Assembly (NCBI GenBank): GCA_017543905.1
Contig: JAFYFC010000005.1
Location: 1 to 64,000, forward strand
DNA length: 64,000 bases
DNA from: Clostridia bacterium
GTDB lineage: Bacteria; Bacillota; Clostridia; Christensenellales; Aristaeellaceae
Direction of reading: 5' to 3'
Program-made: the position numbers and the translations under genes
In this document: piece by piece, positions 1-8,426 of the stretch
Layout of the letters: each line of letters opens with the position of its first letter
How positions within the stretch are numbered: position 1 is the first letter of the stretch
The notes under the pieces: model-generated
What the model was told of the DNA's origin: nothing
The model's database searches: none
Seen by the model: the letters and a program-made list of their open reading frames with translations, nothing else

Positions 1-42
1 GGTGTCGGCTTTGTCGTACTTTCTCGTGCATAATCACTATGT

Positions 43-2484
43 CTAGGACTTTCTCGGTGAAGGCTCAACGACATGAACGGACTCGCGGTCCTGTCGGCTT
101 CCCGAGGTTCCGACGAGTATAGCGCCTGTTAACGCGTCAGTCACAATTTCTGAATGGACCTGATCCCCTGCATCATCATAGAGCGTGTACAGGTGCCACA
201 CGCCGGCTCTCCCATCCCATTCGAACCAGTTTTCATGGTCCGGATCCTGCTGCCAGTCCGTAAAATGGTTGTTTGGAAGCCCTTTCATGTACTGCACGCC
301 GAATTCAATGGCTTCCTCCTCGGTCATAAAGGAGTCATCCGGCTGAAGCAATTCGACAAGCGCATACATTTCCCCTGTATGGCGGTCTACATATATCGCT
401 CCCGCAGTCGAGACCAGCAAGTATTCGCTTTGATCGGACGCAAGCCAATACAATCGCCTCGTAAAGTCTCCGGCCGAATCCATATAATCCGGCACGCCGG
501 CAATTGCGTCAAAGTCATCGATCCATTCTTTGGCCTGTCTTAAGGAATATCCTGATTCCTTCCATTTGTCGCAAATAGCCTGCGCTTGTTCCAGTGTCAG
601 TGACGGAGATTCTTGCGGCAGAAGTCCCAGGATGGTCATTTTTGCTTTAATTGGTGGCATCAAGTCCAAATACCATCCAAGGTCCGGCGTCTCTGACAGA
701 TTGGCCAGCTGGTTCCGCTGCTCCTCTGTTACATCTACCACATCAAATTCACCGTAATACCGATAATCGTTCACATACCGATATGGCAACTCAGCATCTA
801 TCTTCTGCGAATCCTCCGCGATATGGGTCGTAAATACCAAGGTCTCACGGGTATTCGTCCCATCCGGTCTTGTTATGGAAGCCTGAACCAGCATCCCAAA
901 CTGCCCATCCGGTGTTTTGGTATACCTAGTGACGGATCCTCTGATGGAATACCCTTCTTTGTCCACATTTGGAGAAAGAGTTTGCTCCAGATAATCTTCC
1001 AGGAACGTGTCCAGCTTATCCTGAGAAACTTGCCTAAGGCATACCGCTTCGTCCTCGTCCAGTGTGTCGGCGAAATGGGGGTTGCTGATGATAAATCTGG
1101 TAATTTCCCCGTGATCATTCACCCAGACACTGATCGCATCCACGGTGGGTATGTCCGAAATATACCGGACAAAGGAAACACACTCTAAATATGTCAGTAT
1201 TTCCATTGTTTTAGGATCCCGAATCGCTACACCCTTGGTTTGATAGCGTGAATAGTCCTCCATATCCATATGCTCGGAAGCATATTTGCGCGCAATTTCT
1301 ATTGAATCAGAGAGAGACGCAGAATATTTAGGTCCATATGATTGTTCCAGGATTTGCTCTTCTGTCATGAATTCGATGCCCGCGAATTCGCCGGAATCAT
1401 GATCCAGGTAGAAGCAGCACCCATTCGGCATGATATACGCGTCCAGGCACTGGCTTCCGTAATCCATACAGTACGTATCCTGATAGGTTCCGGAATACTC
1501 TTCCCCGTCAAAGACGATGGATGCTTCCTGCTTGATGGCAGACTTGTCAATACCGCGGATCGGAGTTAGAGAATAGTCAATAGATTCTGATGTTACTGTT
1601 CTATCTGTAATCGCCGCCCCTACGGCCTGCCACTTGGTATAGACATCACAGGAGTACAGCTTGTATTCCGGCTTCTCGGTTTTGTCTCCGCTCTGATCCG
1701 GGGGAGAATCTATCGAGGGCGGCTCTTCCCAGAGGCGAAAGATAATGCACTCGGTATCATCAGAAAGCGGTGTTTGCAGATTTTGGTGTCCACTCAGTCC
1801 CAGTAATACATATTGCCCGTCGGGCGTTGTCCGCCAGCCCATTTCATTATGCACAGAACTACGCTCTGTAACAAGCGCTTCCAGCTTTTCATAGTCAGGT
1901 CTGTATGAGGCCCCATTTGTATCCTCTGAATAATAGAAGTGGATCCAGTATCCGGTAATATCCTGTTCGTCCGAATAATACAGACGAAGATATAAGGATT
2001 TGTTCTCGTACTCCTCCCGGTTGATTTCGTAAATCCCTCCTGCCATTCTGGGACCTTTTTCCATCCGGGCTACAACCAGATCATCCTGGGTAACCCCCAT
2101 CATGGCCATCGCTTCTTCTTTAGACTTGTGCAGCAGGTCAAACACATGCTCAATCCGTTCGCTGTTCGTACCCTCGTGTGAAGATATGGGGGTAACGGCT
2201 GAATTAGCAGGCGTAAAATGACTCCAGAAGGATCGCAGCAAAGCTCTGCTTTGGGGCATGGTAAAGACGATGATAAACATTGCCAGCGCGATCAATGCGG
2301 CTCCTGCCAGAATAATGCGGCTCCAGATAGAGACTTTGCCCGCATCCTCGGTTTCTTCCACATACTCCTCTTCCTCAAAGAAACGTGACAACCCGGCTTT
2401 TTGATTAAGGCCGTACGGTTGGACATCTTTAACCAGGCGTTCATCGATCTCGCCAAAAGCTTCAAACAAGGCTTCTGCTCTCAT
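43..2484 (-). CDS. One-TM membrane protein coupled to ECF sigma factor (putative anti-sigma/sensor)
   Basis: An 813-residue protein of unassigned family. A short acidic N-terminal part (about residues 1-55) is followed by one membrane span at about 57-76 and more than 700 extracytoplasmic residues; the last part has PepSY-like stretches such as 'LTLEQAQAICDKW'. The chosen ATG has GGGGGA just upstream and overlaps the stop of the sigma-factor gene as TAATG, so translation is probably coupled. Position and topology suggest an anti-sigma factor or sensor that holds the sigma factor, but I recognise no defined anti-sigma domain. Residues about 111-185 resemble the lipoprotein encoded at 3238-3789. 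The last 20 or so residues are low-complexity and may be a read-on tail. Confidence 0.7.
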   Translation of the reverse strand: MRAEALFEAFGEIDERLVKDVQPYGLNQKAGLSRFFEEEEYVEETEDAGKVSIWSRIILAGAALIALAMFIIVFTMPQSRALLRSFWSHFTPANSAVTPISSHEGTNSERIEHVFDLLHKSKEEAMAMMGVTQDDLVVARMEKGPRMAGGIYEINREEYENKSLYLRLYYSDEQDITGYWIHFYYSEDTNGASYRPDYEKLEALVTERSSVHNEMGWRTTPDGQYVLLGLSGHQNLQTPLSDDTECIIFRLWEEPPSIDSPPDQSGDKTEKPEYKLYSCDVYTKWQAVGAAITDRTVTSESIDYSLTPIRGIDKSAIKQEASIVFDGEEYSGTYQDTYCMDYGSQCLDAYIMPNGCCFYLDHDSGEFAGIEFMTEEQILEQSYGPKYSASLSDSIEIARKYASEHMDMEDYSRYQTKGVAIRDPKTMEILTYLECVSFVRYISDIPTVDAISVWVNDHGEITRFIISNPHFADTLDEDEAVCLRQVSQDKLDTFLEDYLEQTLSPNVDKEGYSIRGSVTRYTKTPDGQFGMLVQASITRPDGTNTRETLVFTTHIAEDSQKIDAELPYRYVNDYRYYGEFDVVDVTEEQRNQLANLSETPDLGWYLDLMPPIKAKMTILGLLPQESPSLTLEQAQAICDKWKESGYSLRQAKEWIDDFDAIAGVPDYMDSAGDFTRRLYWLASDQSEYLLVSTAGAIYVDRHTGEMYALVELLQPDDSFMTEEEAIEFGVQYMKGLPNNHFTDWQQDPDHENWFEWDGRAGVWHLYTLYDDAGDQVHSEIVTDALTGAILVGTSGSRQDRESVHVVEPSPRKS

Positions 2485-3041
2485 TACTCTATCCCCCTTT
2501 CTCTCAGGAATTCTTTTAGCTTGCCGCGCAGGCGGCTCAGTTCCGTAGAAATAGCCGCTTCGGATTTGCCGGAGGCAGCCGCGATATCCCGGATGCTCTC
2601 GGCATACCAATATCGGCGAATCATCAGGTGCCGCTTGCGCTTCGGCAAATATGCCAGGAAATCATTCAGTGCCCGGGTCAATTCGGCTTTCATGACCTCG
2701 TCCTCTGTACTCCATGGATCGGCGAGGCAGTCCTGCAATTCGCTCAGAACCGCAGAAATCTGTCCGCCGCCCCGCTTGCCCGCATTATTATACCGGTATC
2801 TGCTAAACGCGAGGTTCCTGGTGATCTTGCCCAGGAAGGTTTTGAGATCTGCCGGCCGATGGGGAGGGATATTATTCCAGGTGCGCAGATAGGTATCATT
2901 CACGCATTCGGCGGCATCCTCCTGGTTGTCCAGAATATGCATCGCAACAGCATGGCAATACGAACCATACCGTTCCTCGGTTGCCTGAATCGCGTCCTCG
3001 TTGCGATCCCAATACATCTGGACGATCTGCGCGTCTTTCAA
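2484..3041 (-). CDS. ECF-type RNA polymerase sigma factor
   Basis: A 185-residue sigma-70 family protein of ECF size. Region 2 is visible as 'YCHAVAMHILDNQEDAAECV' followed by 'NDTYLRTWNNIPPHRP'. Region 4 is near residues 130-180, with the helix-turn-helix stretch 'SIRDIAAASGKSEAAISTEL'. It would direct RNA polymerase to a small regulon, perhaps including its own operon. The start is TTG, chosen because GGAAGGGA lies 5 bases upstream. Its stop TAA overlaps the ATG of the downstream membrane protein, the usual layout of a sigma/anti-sigma pair. Family is clear; the regulon is unknown. Confidence 0.88.
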   Translation of the reverse strand: MKDAQIVQMYWDRNEDAIQATEERYGSYCHAVAMHILDNQEDAAECVNDTYLRTWNNIPPHRPADLKTFLGKITRNLAFSRYRYNNAGKRGGGQISAVLSELQDCLADPWSTEDEVMKAELTRALNDFLAYLPKRKRHLMIRRYWYAESIRDIAAASGKSEAAISTELSRLRGKLKEFLRERGIE

Positions 3042-3237
3042 TTGAATCCCTTCCTTTCGTGGGTGGAGTAAGTTTAGCCTCGCTAAAAGAATTGCTATTT
3101 TATGACGATATTGCTTATACCCTCATAAATTACCGGATTTCCGTTGTCATCCACTGACCACAGATCGGTTGTTGGAAGTCCTTTAATCATTCAAATCAGC
3201 TTTTTGATTCAGAATTGTCTGATAAAATTAGAAGAGA

Positions 3238-3789
3238 TTAAGAATAATAACTAGGACTTATACGAACCTTATAATATACACAGTATTTCGTCTCGACAAC
3301 TCTGCTTTCGTCGCCAGCAGCCATGGGATTAGGCAACTCATCGCTAGTCATCAGCCAGATTTCAGCATTATCGGGAAGAGAAAACTGCCCGGGCTGTGAT
3401 AGTTCCGGATATTTCTCCTTTAGACTCTTCAGGAGATTATCATAGGCCTTCCATCTTTCTTCAGTTGTCTTAAAGGCGACAGCCACGGTGTATGCCAAGA
3501 CTTTCTCCTCTTGATCCTCCGTAAAGTTAAGATTAAGATACAGATCATCCGTCAAATAATCTGCTCGCTGGTAAGTAAAATCCCGGGCACGTTCCTGGCG
3601 CGATTGCAGTAAATCCTCTGCTGTCAGCCCAAGTATTGTGAGCACTTCGCTTCTGGACTTCCCATATAGTTCTTCCGCATGTTCTATCGGGTTGGGCTTT
3701 GCTATATTACTGGTTTTTGCGCAGCCAGTCATGAGGCTGAGAAGACAGGCTATAAGCAGACATGCAAGCATCCTTCTAACATTTTTCAT
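3238..3789 (-). CDS. Lipoprotein related to the sigma-coupled membrane protein
   Basis: A 183-residue predicted lipoprotein. The signal peptide ends in the lipobox 'SLMTGC' with the lipidated Cys at residue 23. The stretch starting 'IEHAEELYGKSRSEVLTILG' at residue 35 aligns by eye with residues from 111 of the protein encoded at 43-2484 ('IEHVFDLLHKSKEEAMAMMG'), and both go on to a similar Tyr-rich beta region and a '...FTEDQE' or '...YSDEQD' turn. This suggests a shared extracytoplasmic domain and a linked job. No family is recognised. It lies about 200 bases upstream of the sigma gene on the same strand, so it could be co-regulated with it. Confidence 0.7.
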   Translation of the reverse strand: MKNVRRMLACLLIACLLSLMTGCAKTSNIAKPNPIEHAEELYGKSRSEVLTILGLTAEDLLQSRQERARDFTYQRADYLTDDLYLNLNFTEDQEEKVLAYTVAVAFKTTEERWKAYDNLLKSLKEKYPELSQPGQFSLPDNAEIWLMTSDELPNPMAAGDESRVVETKYCVYYKVRISPSYYS

Positions 3790-4029
3790 AATACTTTACC
3801 TTCTTTCACAATAGTATTTGTCCCATTTTTGTAGCATTCAGCCAACAGGAGAGGGAAATCCTAGTATCCAACATGACAAAACCAAAGAACTGGATTTGCA
3901 ATACCTTAAAATTGTTTGCAGTTGTTTGGTTTAATAGCTTCTTAATGCTGCCACTTCGATCACCTCTTTTTTTCGATAGCCATTTTAACTATATTCTTCT
4001 TAGTTCTCTAGAAAGAGCATGTGTCGATG

Positions 4030-4170
4030 TCATATTTCAAGCAGAGTATTCTCTTCTATTGACTCCAGATCGTTTCCCCCAGTAAGCAATTCTTCTCTTG
4101 AATCCAGTTTAGAATTGCATCCAATACAAGTTAATAGCACTACTGCTATTACAATTAACAATTTCTTCAT
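4030..4170 (-). CDS. Very short lipoprotein, possible gene remnant
   Basis: A 46-residue ORF with a typical lipoprotein signal: 'MKKLLIVIAVVLLTCIGC', lipidated Cys at 18. AGGGAGGA precedes the ATG, a strong ribosome site. Only 28 residues remain after the Cys, too little for most lipoproteins. It may be a genuine mini-lipoprotein or the surviving 5' end of a decayed gene; the 240 bases downstream, up to the next lipoprotein gene, carry no in-frame continuation that I can recognise. It is in the same orientation as the sigma-factor cluster. Confidence 0.45.
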   Translation of the reverse strand: MKKLLIVIAVVLLTCIGCNSKLDSREELLTGGNDLESIEENTLLEI

Positions 4171-4495
4171 GGTCTTTCCTCCCTGATCATGGTAAAGTGA
4201 TGCTTCCATTTCCGCCAACAATGACCCAGCTTGAAGGAATTGCAGCAATACTGGATGCATAATTAACGGCTTGTTTCCCTTCTCCCTTACACTATTATAC
4301 ACGCATTTCCCGAGCGGATCTTACAATTTTCTCAGTAATTTTTCAAATATTTTACAAAAATTATTTCAGAAAATGATTCCCCGCCCCGAATTTGTCGCCT
4401 CGCAGGCGACCACGGCGGGGCACGGGCGGCGTATAATACAATCATCCAAGGGGCGAGCCCCTGGAAAACCACACATTATTGAGGAGGAACACATC
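4171..4495. other. Gene-free stretch with leader hairpins upstream of the VWA gene
   Basis: No coding region is supported here. The left part is AT-rich. The right part holds a TATAAT at 4432-4437, without a good -35 at the right spacing, and two small perfect hairpins: GTCGCCT/AGGCGAC around 4394-4410 and a GGGGC/GCCCC stem around 4447-4463. They sit on each side of the TATAAT. Neither matches a riboswitch class that I know. Confidence 0.4.
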
Positions 4496-5215
4496 ATGAA
4501 GAACAATATCACGGAACTCGTATTCATTCTGGATAAAAGCGGATCTATGTCGGGGTTGGAGAGCGATACCATCGGCGGTTTCAATTCCATGCTGGAGAAA
4601 CAGAAGGCTGAGGAAGGCACCGCTTATATTTCCACGGTGCTTTTTAACCAGGCATCGAGCGTGCTGCACGACCGGCTGCCCATCGACAAAGTCGAGAAGC
4701 TGACGCGCAAGGATTATATGGTGGGCGGTTCGACCGCGCTGATCGACGCGCTGGGCGACGCGATCCACCACATCGGCAACATTCACAAGTACGCACGGCC
4801 CGAGGATGTGCCGGCACATACCATCTTCGTCATCATCACGGACGGCATGGAGAACGCGAGCCACCGCTACTCGAGCCAGGATGTCAAGGCCTCCATCAAG
4901 GCCCGCACCGAGGAAAACGGCTGGGAATTCCTCTTCCTGGGCGCCAATATCGACGCGGTGGAGACGGCCGCCCGCTATGGCATCGCGCCCGACCGCGCCG
5001 TCGAATACCGCAGCGACAAGCGCGGCACCAGCCTGAACTACGAAACGGTTTCCGCCGCGATCTCGGACGTCCGCGTCTGCGGCAAAATGAAAGCCAGCTG
5101 GGCCGCACCGATCGCGGAATACGCCGCAGGCAAAGCGGATCCGGATGACAAGGACACTCCTGAAACGGACAAAACCGGTGCGCACAAGAAGGGATTCCCT
5201 TTCTTCAAGAAGTAA
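4496..5215 (+). CDS. von Willebrand factor A domain protein
   Basis: A 239-residue protein that is almost entirely a VWA domain. The metal-ion-dependent adhesion site motif is clear near the N-terminus: 'FILDKSGSMSG' (DxSxS), with a later Thr in 'GGSTAL' and Asp in 'IITDGMENAS'. There is no signal peptide or membrane span, so it should be cytoplasmic. The C-terminus is a charged, Lys/Asp-rich tail. The ATG is chosen for GAGGAGG eight bases upstream. It stands alone between an upstream hairpin-rich leader and a strong terminator. VWA proteins of this size act in protein-protein complexes, often with MoxR ATPases, but no such partner is in view. Confidence 0.85.
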   Translation: MKNNITELVFILDKSGSMSGLESDTIGGFNSMLEKQKAEEGTAYISTVLFNQASSVLHDRLPIDKVEKLTRKDYMVGGSTALIDALGDAIHHIGNIHKYARPEDVPAHTIFVIITDGMENASHRYSSQDVKASIKARTEENGWEFLFLGANIDAVETAARYGIAPDRAVEYRSDKRGTSLNYETVSAAISDVRVCGKMKASWAAPIAEYAAGKADPDDKDTPETDKTGAHKKGFPFFKK

Positions 5216-5240
5216 TACGATTACAGCCGAATAATATAAG

Positions 5241-5280
5241 GCCCCGGGAGCTGATCATCAGCGGCCCGGGGCTTTATTTT
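5241..5280 (+). terminator. Intrinsic terminator after the VWA gene
   Basis: A GC-rich stem of GCCCCGGG pairing with CCCGGGGC around a 16-base loop is followed by TTTATTTT. It ends the VWA transcript and lies close to the 3' end of the convergent DegV gene. Confidence 0.85.
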
Positions 5281-5306
5281 GCATGTGTTTAATTGAAATT
5301 GAGGTA

Positions 5307-6170
5307 TCAGCGCTCCGTCCCCCGGAAAAACAGGCCGAGCATGCCGGGGCCGACATGAGCGCCCGAGAAGGGCTCGTGCTGGCAGATCGTGATCGGCACG
5401 CCGGGCGTTATCCTGCGAATGAGGGCAGAAAGCGTCTCCGCGTCCCGGAGACAGTCCCCGTGTGAGATGAATACCTTTTGCTCGCCGGAGCGCACCCGTT
5501 TTTCATCGTATTTCTCAGCAAGTACTTCAATGGACCGCTTTCGCCCGCGGACCTTGGCGCATGAAACGATGTGGCCGGTCTTGTCTCCATACAGAATCGG
5601 TTTGATGCTCAGAACGGTGGCGATTTTAGCGGTGAGACCGCTGACCCGTCCGGTATTTTTCAGGAAATTCAGGTCATCCACTGTGAAATACTGGCAGGTG
5701 TGCGGCACTTCCTCATCCAGGATCGAGGCGGCCGTCCTTGCATTGACGCCCTGCCGACTCAGTTCCGCCGCACGGATCGCAAGCATCCCGTTACCAAAAC
5801 CGCAGCCCAACGAGTCCACAATGTGGACAAAGCGGCCGCTGAACTTCTCCATCAGCTCCAGCGCCGCATTCCGCGCAGCATTGTATGTCCCGCTGATTCC
5901 GGAACTCATGGAAATATAAATGATATCCAGCCCCTGTGTCAGGATCGGGGTGAAACGCGACAGGAATACATGCATGTTCAAAAGAGATGTCCGGACGATT
6001 TTACCGGCCCTCAGTCCTTCGTAATAAGAATGTCCGTCAAAAGAATCGACGTCGCCCCAGTACGTCTGAGGCTGCCCGTCTACCGTATACTCACAGGGCA
6101 GGAGCGTTATGCCTCCCAGCAGGCTCTTGGGCAGGTTGGCGGTACCATCCGCAAATACAGCAAAACTCAT
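5307..6170 (-). CDS. DegV family fatty-acid-binding protein
   Basis: A 287-residue DegV-family protein, of normal family length. The N-terminus 'FAVFADGTANLPKSLL' is the typical DegV opening, in which Asp and Thr begin the ligand pocket. 'ISMSSGISGTYNAA' is the second signature that holds the lipid head group, and 'VDSLGCGFGNGML' follows. Family members bind fatty acids; some (FakB) present them to the kinase FakA for phosphorylation. No fakA is present here. The ATG at the second possible start is preferred because GGGAGG lies 8 bases upstream; the longer form would start with TTG and no ribosome site. The gene is divergent from the TetR-type regulator. Confidence 0.9.
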   Translation of the reverse strand: MSFAVFADGTANLPKSLLGGITLLPCEYTVDGQPQTYWGDVDSFDGHSYYEGLRAGKIVRTSLLNMHVFLSRFTPILTQGLDIIYISMSSGISGTYNAARNAALELMEKFSGRFVHIVDSLGCGFGNGMLAIRAAELSRQGVNARTAASILDEEVPHTCQYFTVDDLNFLKNTGRVSGLTAKIATVLSIKPILYGDKTGHIVSCAKVRGRKRSIEVLAEKYDEKRVRSGEQKVFISHGDCLRDAETLSALIRRITPGVPITICQHEPFSGAHVGPGMLGLFFRGTER

Positions 6171-6208
6171 CTTTCCGGCCTCCCAGTTATAAGAATTCAA
6201 AAAGCTTC

Positions 6209-6237
6209 TTGACGGTTAAGTCTCGAGCTGATATAAT
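6209..6237 (+). promoter_or_regulatory. Sigma-A promoter for the TetR-type regulator
   Basis: TTGACG, a 17-base spacer, then TATAAT. It lies between the divergent DegV and TetR-type genes and points at the latter, leaving about 100 bases of leader before the ATG. Confidence 0.8.
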
Positions 6238-6344
6238 TTTAATATACATGTGTCGATAATGCAACCGACAGAAATTTAGAAGCGGACAGTTGCTCAACGC
6301 TTTGCTCAAATGTGTTGATTAATATGCCGTCGGAAGGAGTGCTC

Positions 6345-6881
6345 ATGGAAAAGAAAGAAGACCGCAGGATCACAATGACGAAACGCATGCTGAAAGAAAC
6401 GCTGATCGAAATACTGAAAGAAAAGGACATCTATCGCGTTACCATCCGGGAGCTCTGCAACAGAGCCGACCTCAACCGCACCACTTTCTATAAGTATTAC
6501 GGAAGCCAGTTTGAGCTCCTGGCGGACATGGAAAATGATTTCCTGAATTTCCTCTCCGGAGCGGTCAAAAACAACGCGGGCGACGCCGTTAAAATAATCA
6601 CAGCCGCCTGTGAATATCTGGAGAGCAATCTGGAATTGGCAAGGCTGCTGATCAACAATAACGTTGACCCGGCATTTCCCCAAAAAGTAGCCTCTCTTGA
6701 GATAATTAAAGAGACGATCTTAACAAACCTCGACGACCACCGGAGCGAAACCGAGTTTGAATATCTGTATAACTATATGACCTACGGTGCATACCGGGTC
6801 ATCTGCCTCTGGCTGAACAAAGAAAATCGCGAGGAACACCGTCAGATCGCGGAGATACTCGCGAATACAATCCTGAACTGA
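6345..6881 (+). CDS. TetR/AcrR family transcriptional regulator
   Basis: A 178-residue regulator. The N-terminal helix-turn-helix is clear: 'TKRMLKETLIEILKEKDIYR', then 'VTIRELCNRADLNRTTFYKY', the canonical TetR recognition helix ending in FYKYY. The C-terminal ligand domain resembles the short TetR_C type common in Firmicutes. The ATG is chosen because GGAAGGAG lies 5 bases upstream. It is divergent from the DegV gene, so control of DegV and itself is a reasonable inference, though I see no clear palindrome in the intergenic region. Confidence 0.88.
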   Translation: MEKKEDRRITMTKRMLKETLIEILKEKDIYRVTIRELCNRADLNRTTFYKYYGSQFELLADMENDFLNFLSGAVKNNAGDAVKIITAACEYLESNLELARLLINNNVDPAFPQKVASLEIIKETILTNLDDHRSETEFEYLYNYMTYGAYRVICLWLNKENREEHRQIAEILANTILN

Positions 6882-6893
6882 CGAAGACGCGGA

Positions 6894-6916
6894 ACAGCCC
6901 CGCTTTCCGCGGGGCT
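6894..6916. terminator. Hairpin between convergent TetR-type and methyltransferase genes
   Basis: CAGCCCCGC pairs with GCGGGGCTG around a 5-base loop in the 48-base gap between two convergent genes. The T-run on either side is weak, so termination in both directions is likely but not certain. Confidence 0.6.
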
Positions 6917-6929
6917 GAAATGGATTAAA

Positions 6930-7532
6930 TCAATTGGATTTCTCCGCTCGCAGCACATGATACCCGGCCTCGCGGCCGACGGTCTCGCAGTTGCCGAAGA
7001 GGTTCCGGATCTCGCGGGCGGCAGAGTCGGCGCCCTGGTTCTTGCGGATCACGATATACAGGCGGCCTCCGGGCGCGAGTCTCTCCCAGGCCTCGCGGAA
7101 TAATCCGTAGATCACCTGTTTGCCGGCACGGATGGGTGGGTTGGTGACGATCAGTTCGCGCAGATCGTCTGCGGGAAAGCTTTCCATCGGGCCGATCTGC
7201 ACTCTCCCCAGGAGACCCAGCGCGGCGGCATTCCGTCCGGCAAGTTCCATGGCGCGGTCATTGACGTCCACAAGCTGCCATTCTGACGCAGGCCAGCGGT
7301 CGGCCAGAATCAGCCCGATCGGGCCATAACCGCAGCCGATATCCATGCAGGAAGCCGGATCCTCTTCCGCCTTCAATACCGTCCGGATCAGCAGGTCCGA
7401 GCCTTTATCCACGCGATCCATGGAGAAAACGCCGTGGTCCGTCATCAGCAGGTATAGGCGGTCGGCAAGCGTATACCGGATTATCTGCTCGTCCGAACGC
7501 GACGTAGGGTTGTTGCTGAAATAATGTTCCAT
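6930..7532 (-). CDS. RsmC/YbxB-like class I SAM-dependent methyltransferase
   Basis: A 200-residue methyltransferase. The SAM-binding loop is 'CMDIGCGYGPIGLILA' and the catalytic motif is 'VTNPPIRAGK', the NPP(I/F) signature of the RsmC group that methylates guanine N2 in 16S rRNA. The length fits the single-domain Firmicutes YbxB-like form, half the size of E. coli RsmC. It starts three bases after the rsmA stop, with GGGAGAATGAG upstream, so it is the last gene of the metG-tatD-rsmA operon. An rRNA substrate is inferred from family and from its neighbour. Confidence 0.85.
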   Translation of the reverse strand: MEHYFSNNPTSRSDEQIIRYTLADRLYLLMTDHGVFSMDRVDKGSDLLIRTVLKAEEDPASCMDIGCGYGPIGLILADRWPASEWQLVDVNDRAMELAGRNAAALGLLGRVQIGPMESFPADDLRELIVTNPPIRAGKQVIYGLFREAWERLAPGGRLYIVIRKNQGADSAAREIRNLFGNCETVGREAGYHVLRAEKSN

Positions 7533-7535
7533 AAC

Positions 7536-8417
7536 TCATTCTCCCTCCGCTTTAAGCTCGTCCAATGCATCCGAGAGCGCGGCGAACTGCTCAAGCGTCA
7601 GGGCTTCGCCGCGGATCTGGGCGGAGAGGCCCAGGCTCTGCAGCGCCTCTGCCACCCGGTTTTTATCGTAGGAAAGCCCCGGATAGTTGGCTATGCTGTT
7701 GGCGAGCTGCTTGCGGCGCTCGCCGAAAGCGGCTTTGATCAAGTCAAACATTTGTTTTTCATCACGGGCCCGCACGGGCTTTTCTTCGTATGCTTTAAGG
7801 CGGATCACGGCGGAGCGGACATTCGGCCGTGGCATGAAGCAGTTCTGCGGGACGTAGGCCATGATCTCGGCCTGGGCGTAGTACTGGACGGCCAGGCTGA
7901 GGGCTCCGTAATCCTTGGTACCGGGGCCGGCCTGCATGCGGCGGGCCACTTCTTCCTGCACCATGACGGTCATATTGGCGAGCGGAATCCCGCTCTCAAA
8001 GAGCTGCATTATGATCGGTGTCGTAATGTAATACGGCAAATTGGCGATGACTTTGATCGGCCTCTCCACCCCCATGCGGATGAGCTCCGCGCTAAGGTCC
8101 AGTTTCAGGAAATCCGCATGGATCAGCCGCACATTCGGATAATCGGCCAGATTCTCTTCAAGGATCGGGATCAGGCGGTCATCGATCTCCACCGCGATCA
8201 CCTGTGCCGCATGCTCGGCGAGCTCCTGTGTCAGGCTGCCGATACCGGGTCCGATCTCCACACAAATATCATCCGGACCGATTTCCGCGGCACGGATGAT
8301 TTTGCCTAATACATGCAGATCGATCAGAAAATTCTGGCCAAACTTCTTGGAAAAGCGGAAATCATTTTCCTGAAGAATCTGAATCGTTTTGGCGGGGGAT
8401 GCGATGCGTTCCTCCAT
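7536..8417 (-). CDS. rsmA: 16S rRNA dimethyladenosine transferase RsmA/KsgA
   Basis: A 293-residue enzyme that dimethylates two adjacent adenines (A1518/A1519, E. coli numbering) near the 3' end of 16S rRNA. Visible motifs: 'FSKKFGQNFLID' at the N-terminus, the SAM site 'VEIGPGIGSLTQEL', and the catalytic 'VIANLPYYITTPII'. 'MPRPNVRSAVIRL' marks the link to the C-terminal domain. Length and motifs are complete. It lies 9 bases downstream of tatD in the same operon. In many Firmicutes rnmV (ribonuclease M5) sits between tatD and rsmA; it is absent here. Confidence 0.95.
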   Translation of the reverse strand: MEERIASPAKTIQILQENDFRFSKKFGQNFLIDLHVLGKIIRAAEIGPDDICVEIGPGIGSLTQELAEHAAQVIAVEIDDRLIPILEENLADYPNVRLIHADFLKLDLSAELIRMGVERPIKVIANLPYYITTPIIMQLFESGIPLANMTVMVQEEVARRMQAGPGTKDYGALSLAVQYYAQAEIMAYVPQNCFMPRPNVRSAVIRLKAYEEKPVRARDEKQMFDLIKAAFGERRKQLANSIANYPGLSYDKNRVAEALQSLGLSAQIRGEALTLEQFAALSDALDELKAEGE

Positions 8418-8426
8418 CCTGACCTC

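Noticed and set aside
4394..4463. Two hairpins before the VWA gene considered as a riboswitch
   Set aside because: They are short simple stems flanking a TATAAT and match no aptamer architecture that I know.
6171..6200. Longer DegV ORF starting at a TTG
   Set aside because: No ribosome site precedes it, whereas GGGAGG stands 8 bases before the ATG at 6170.
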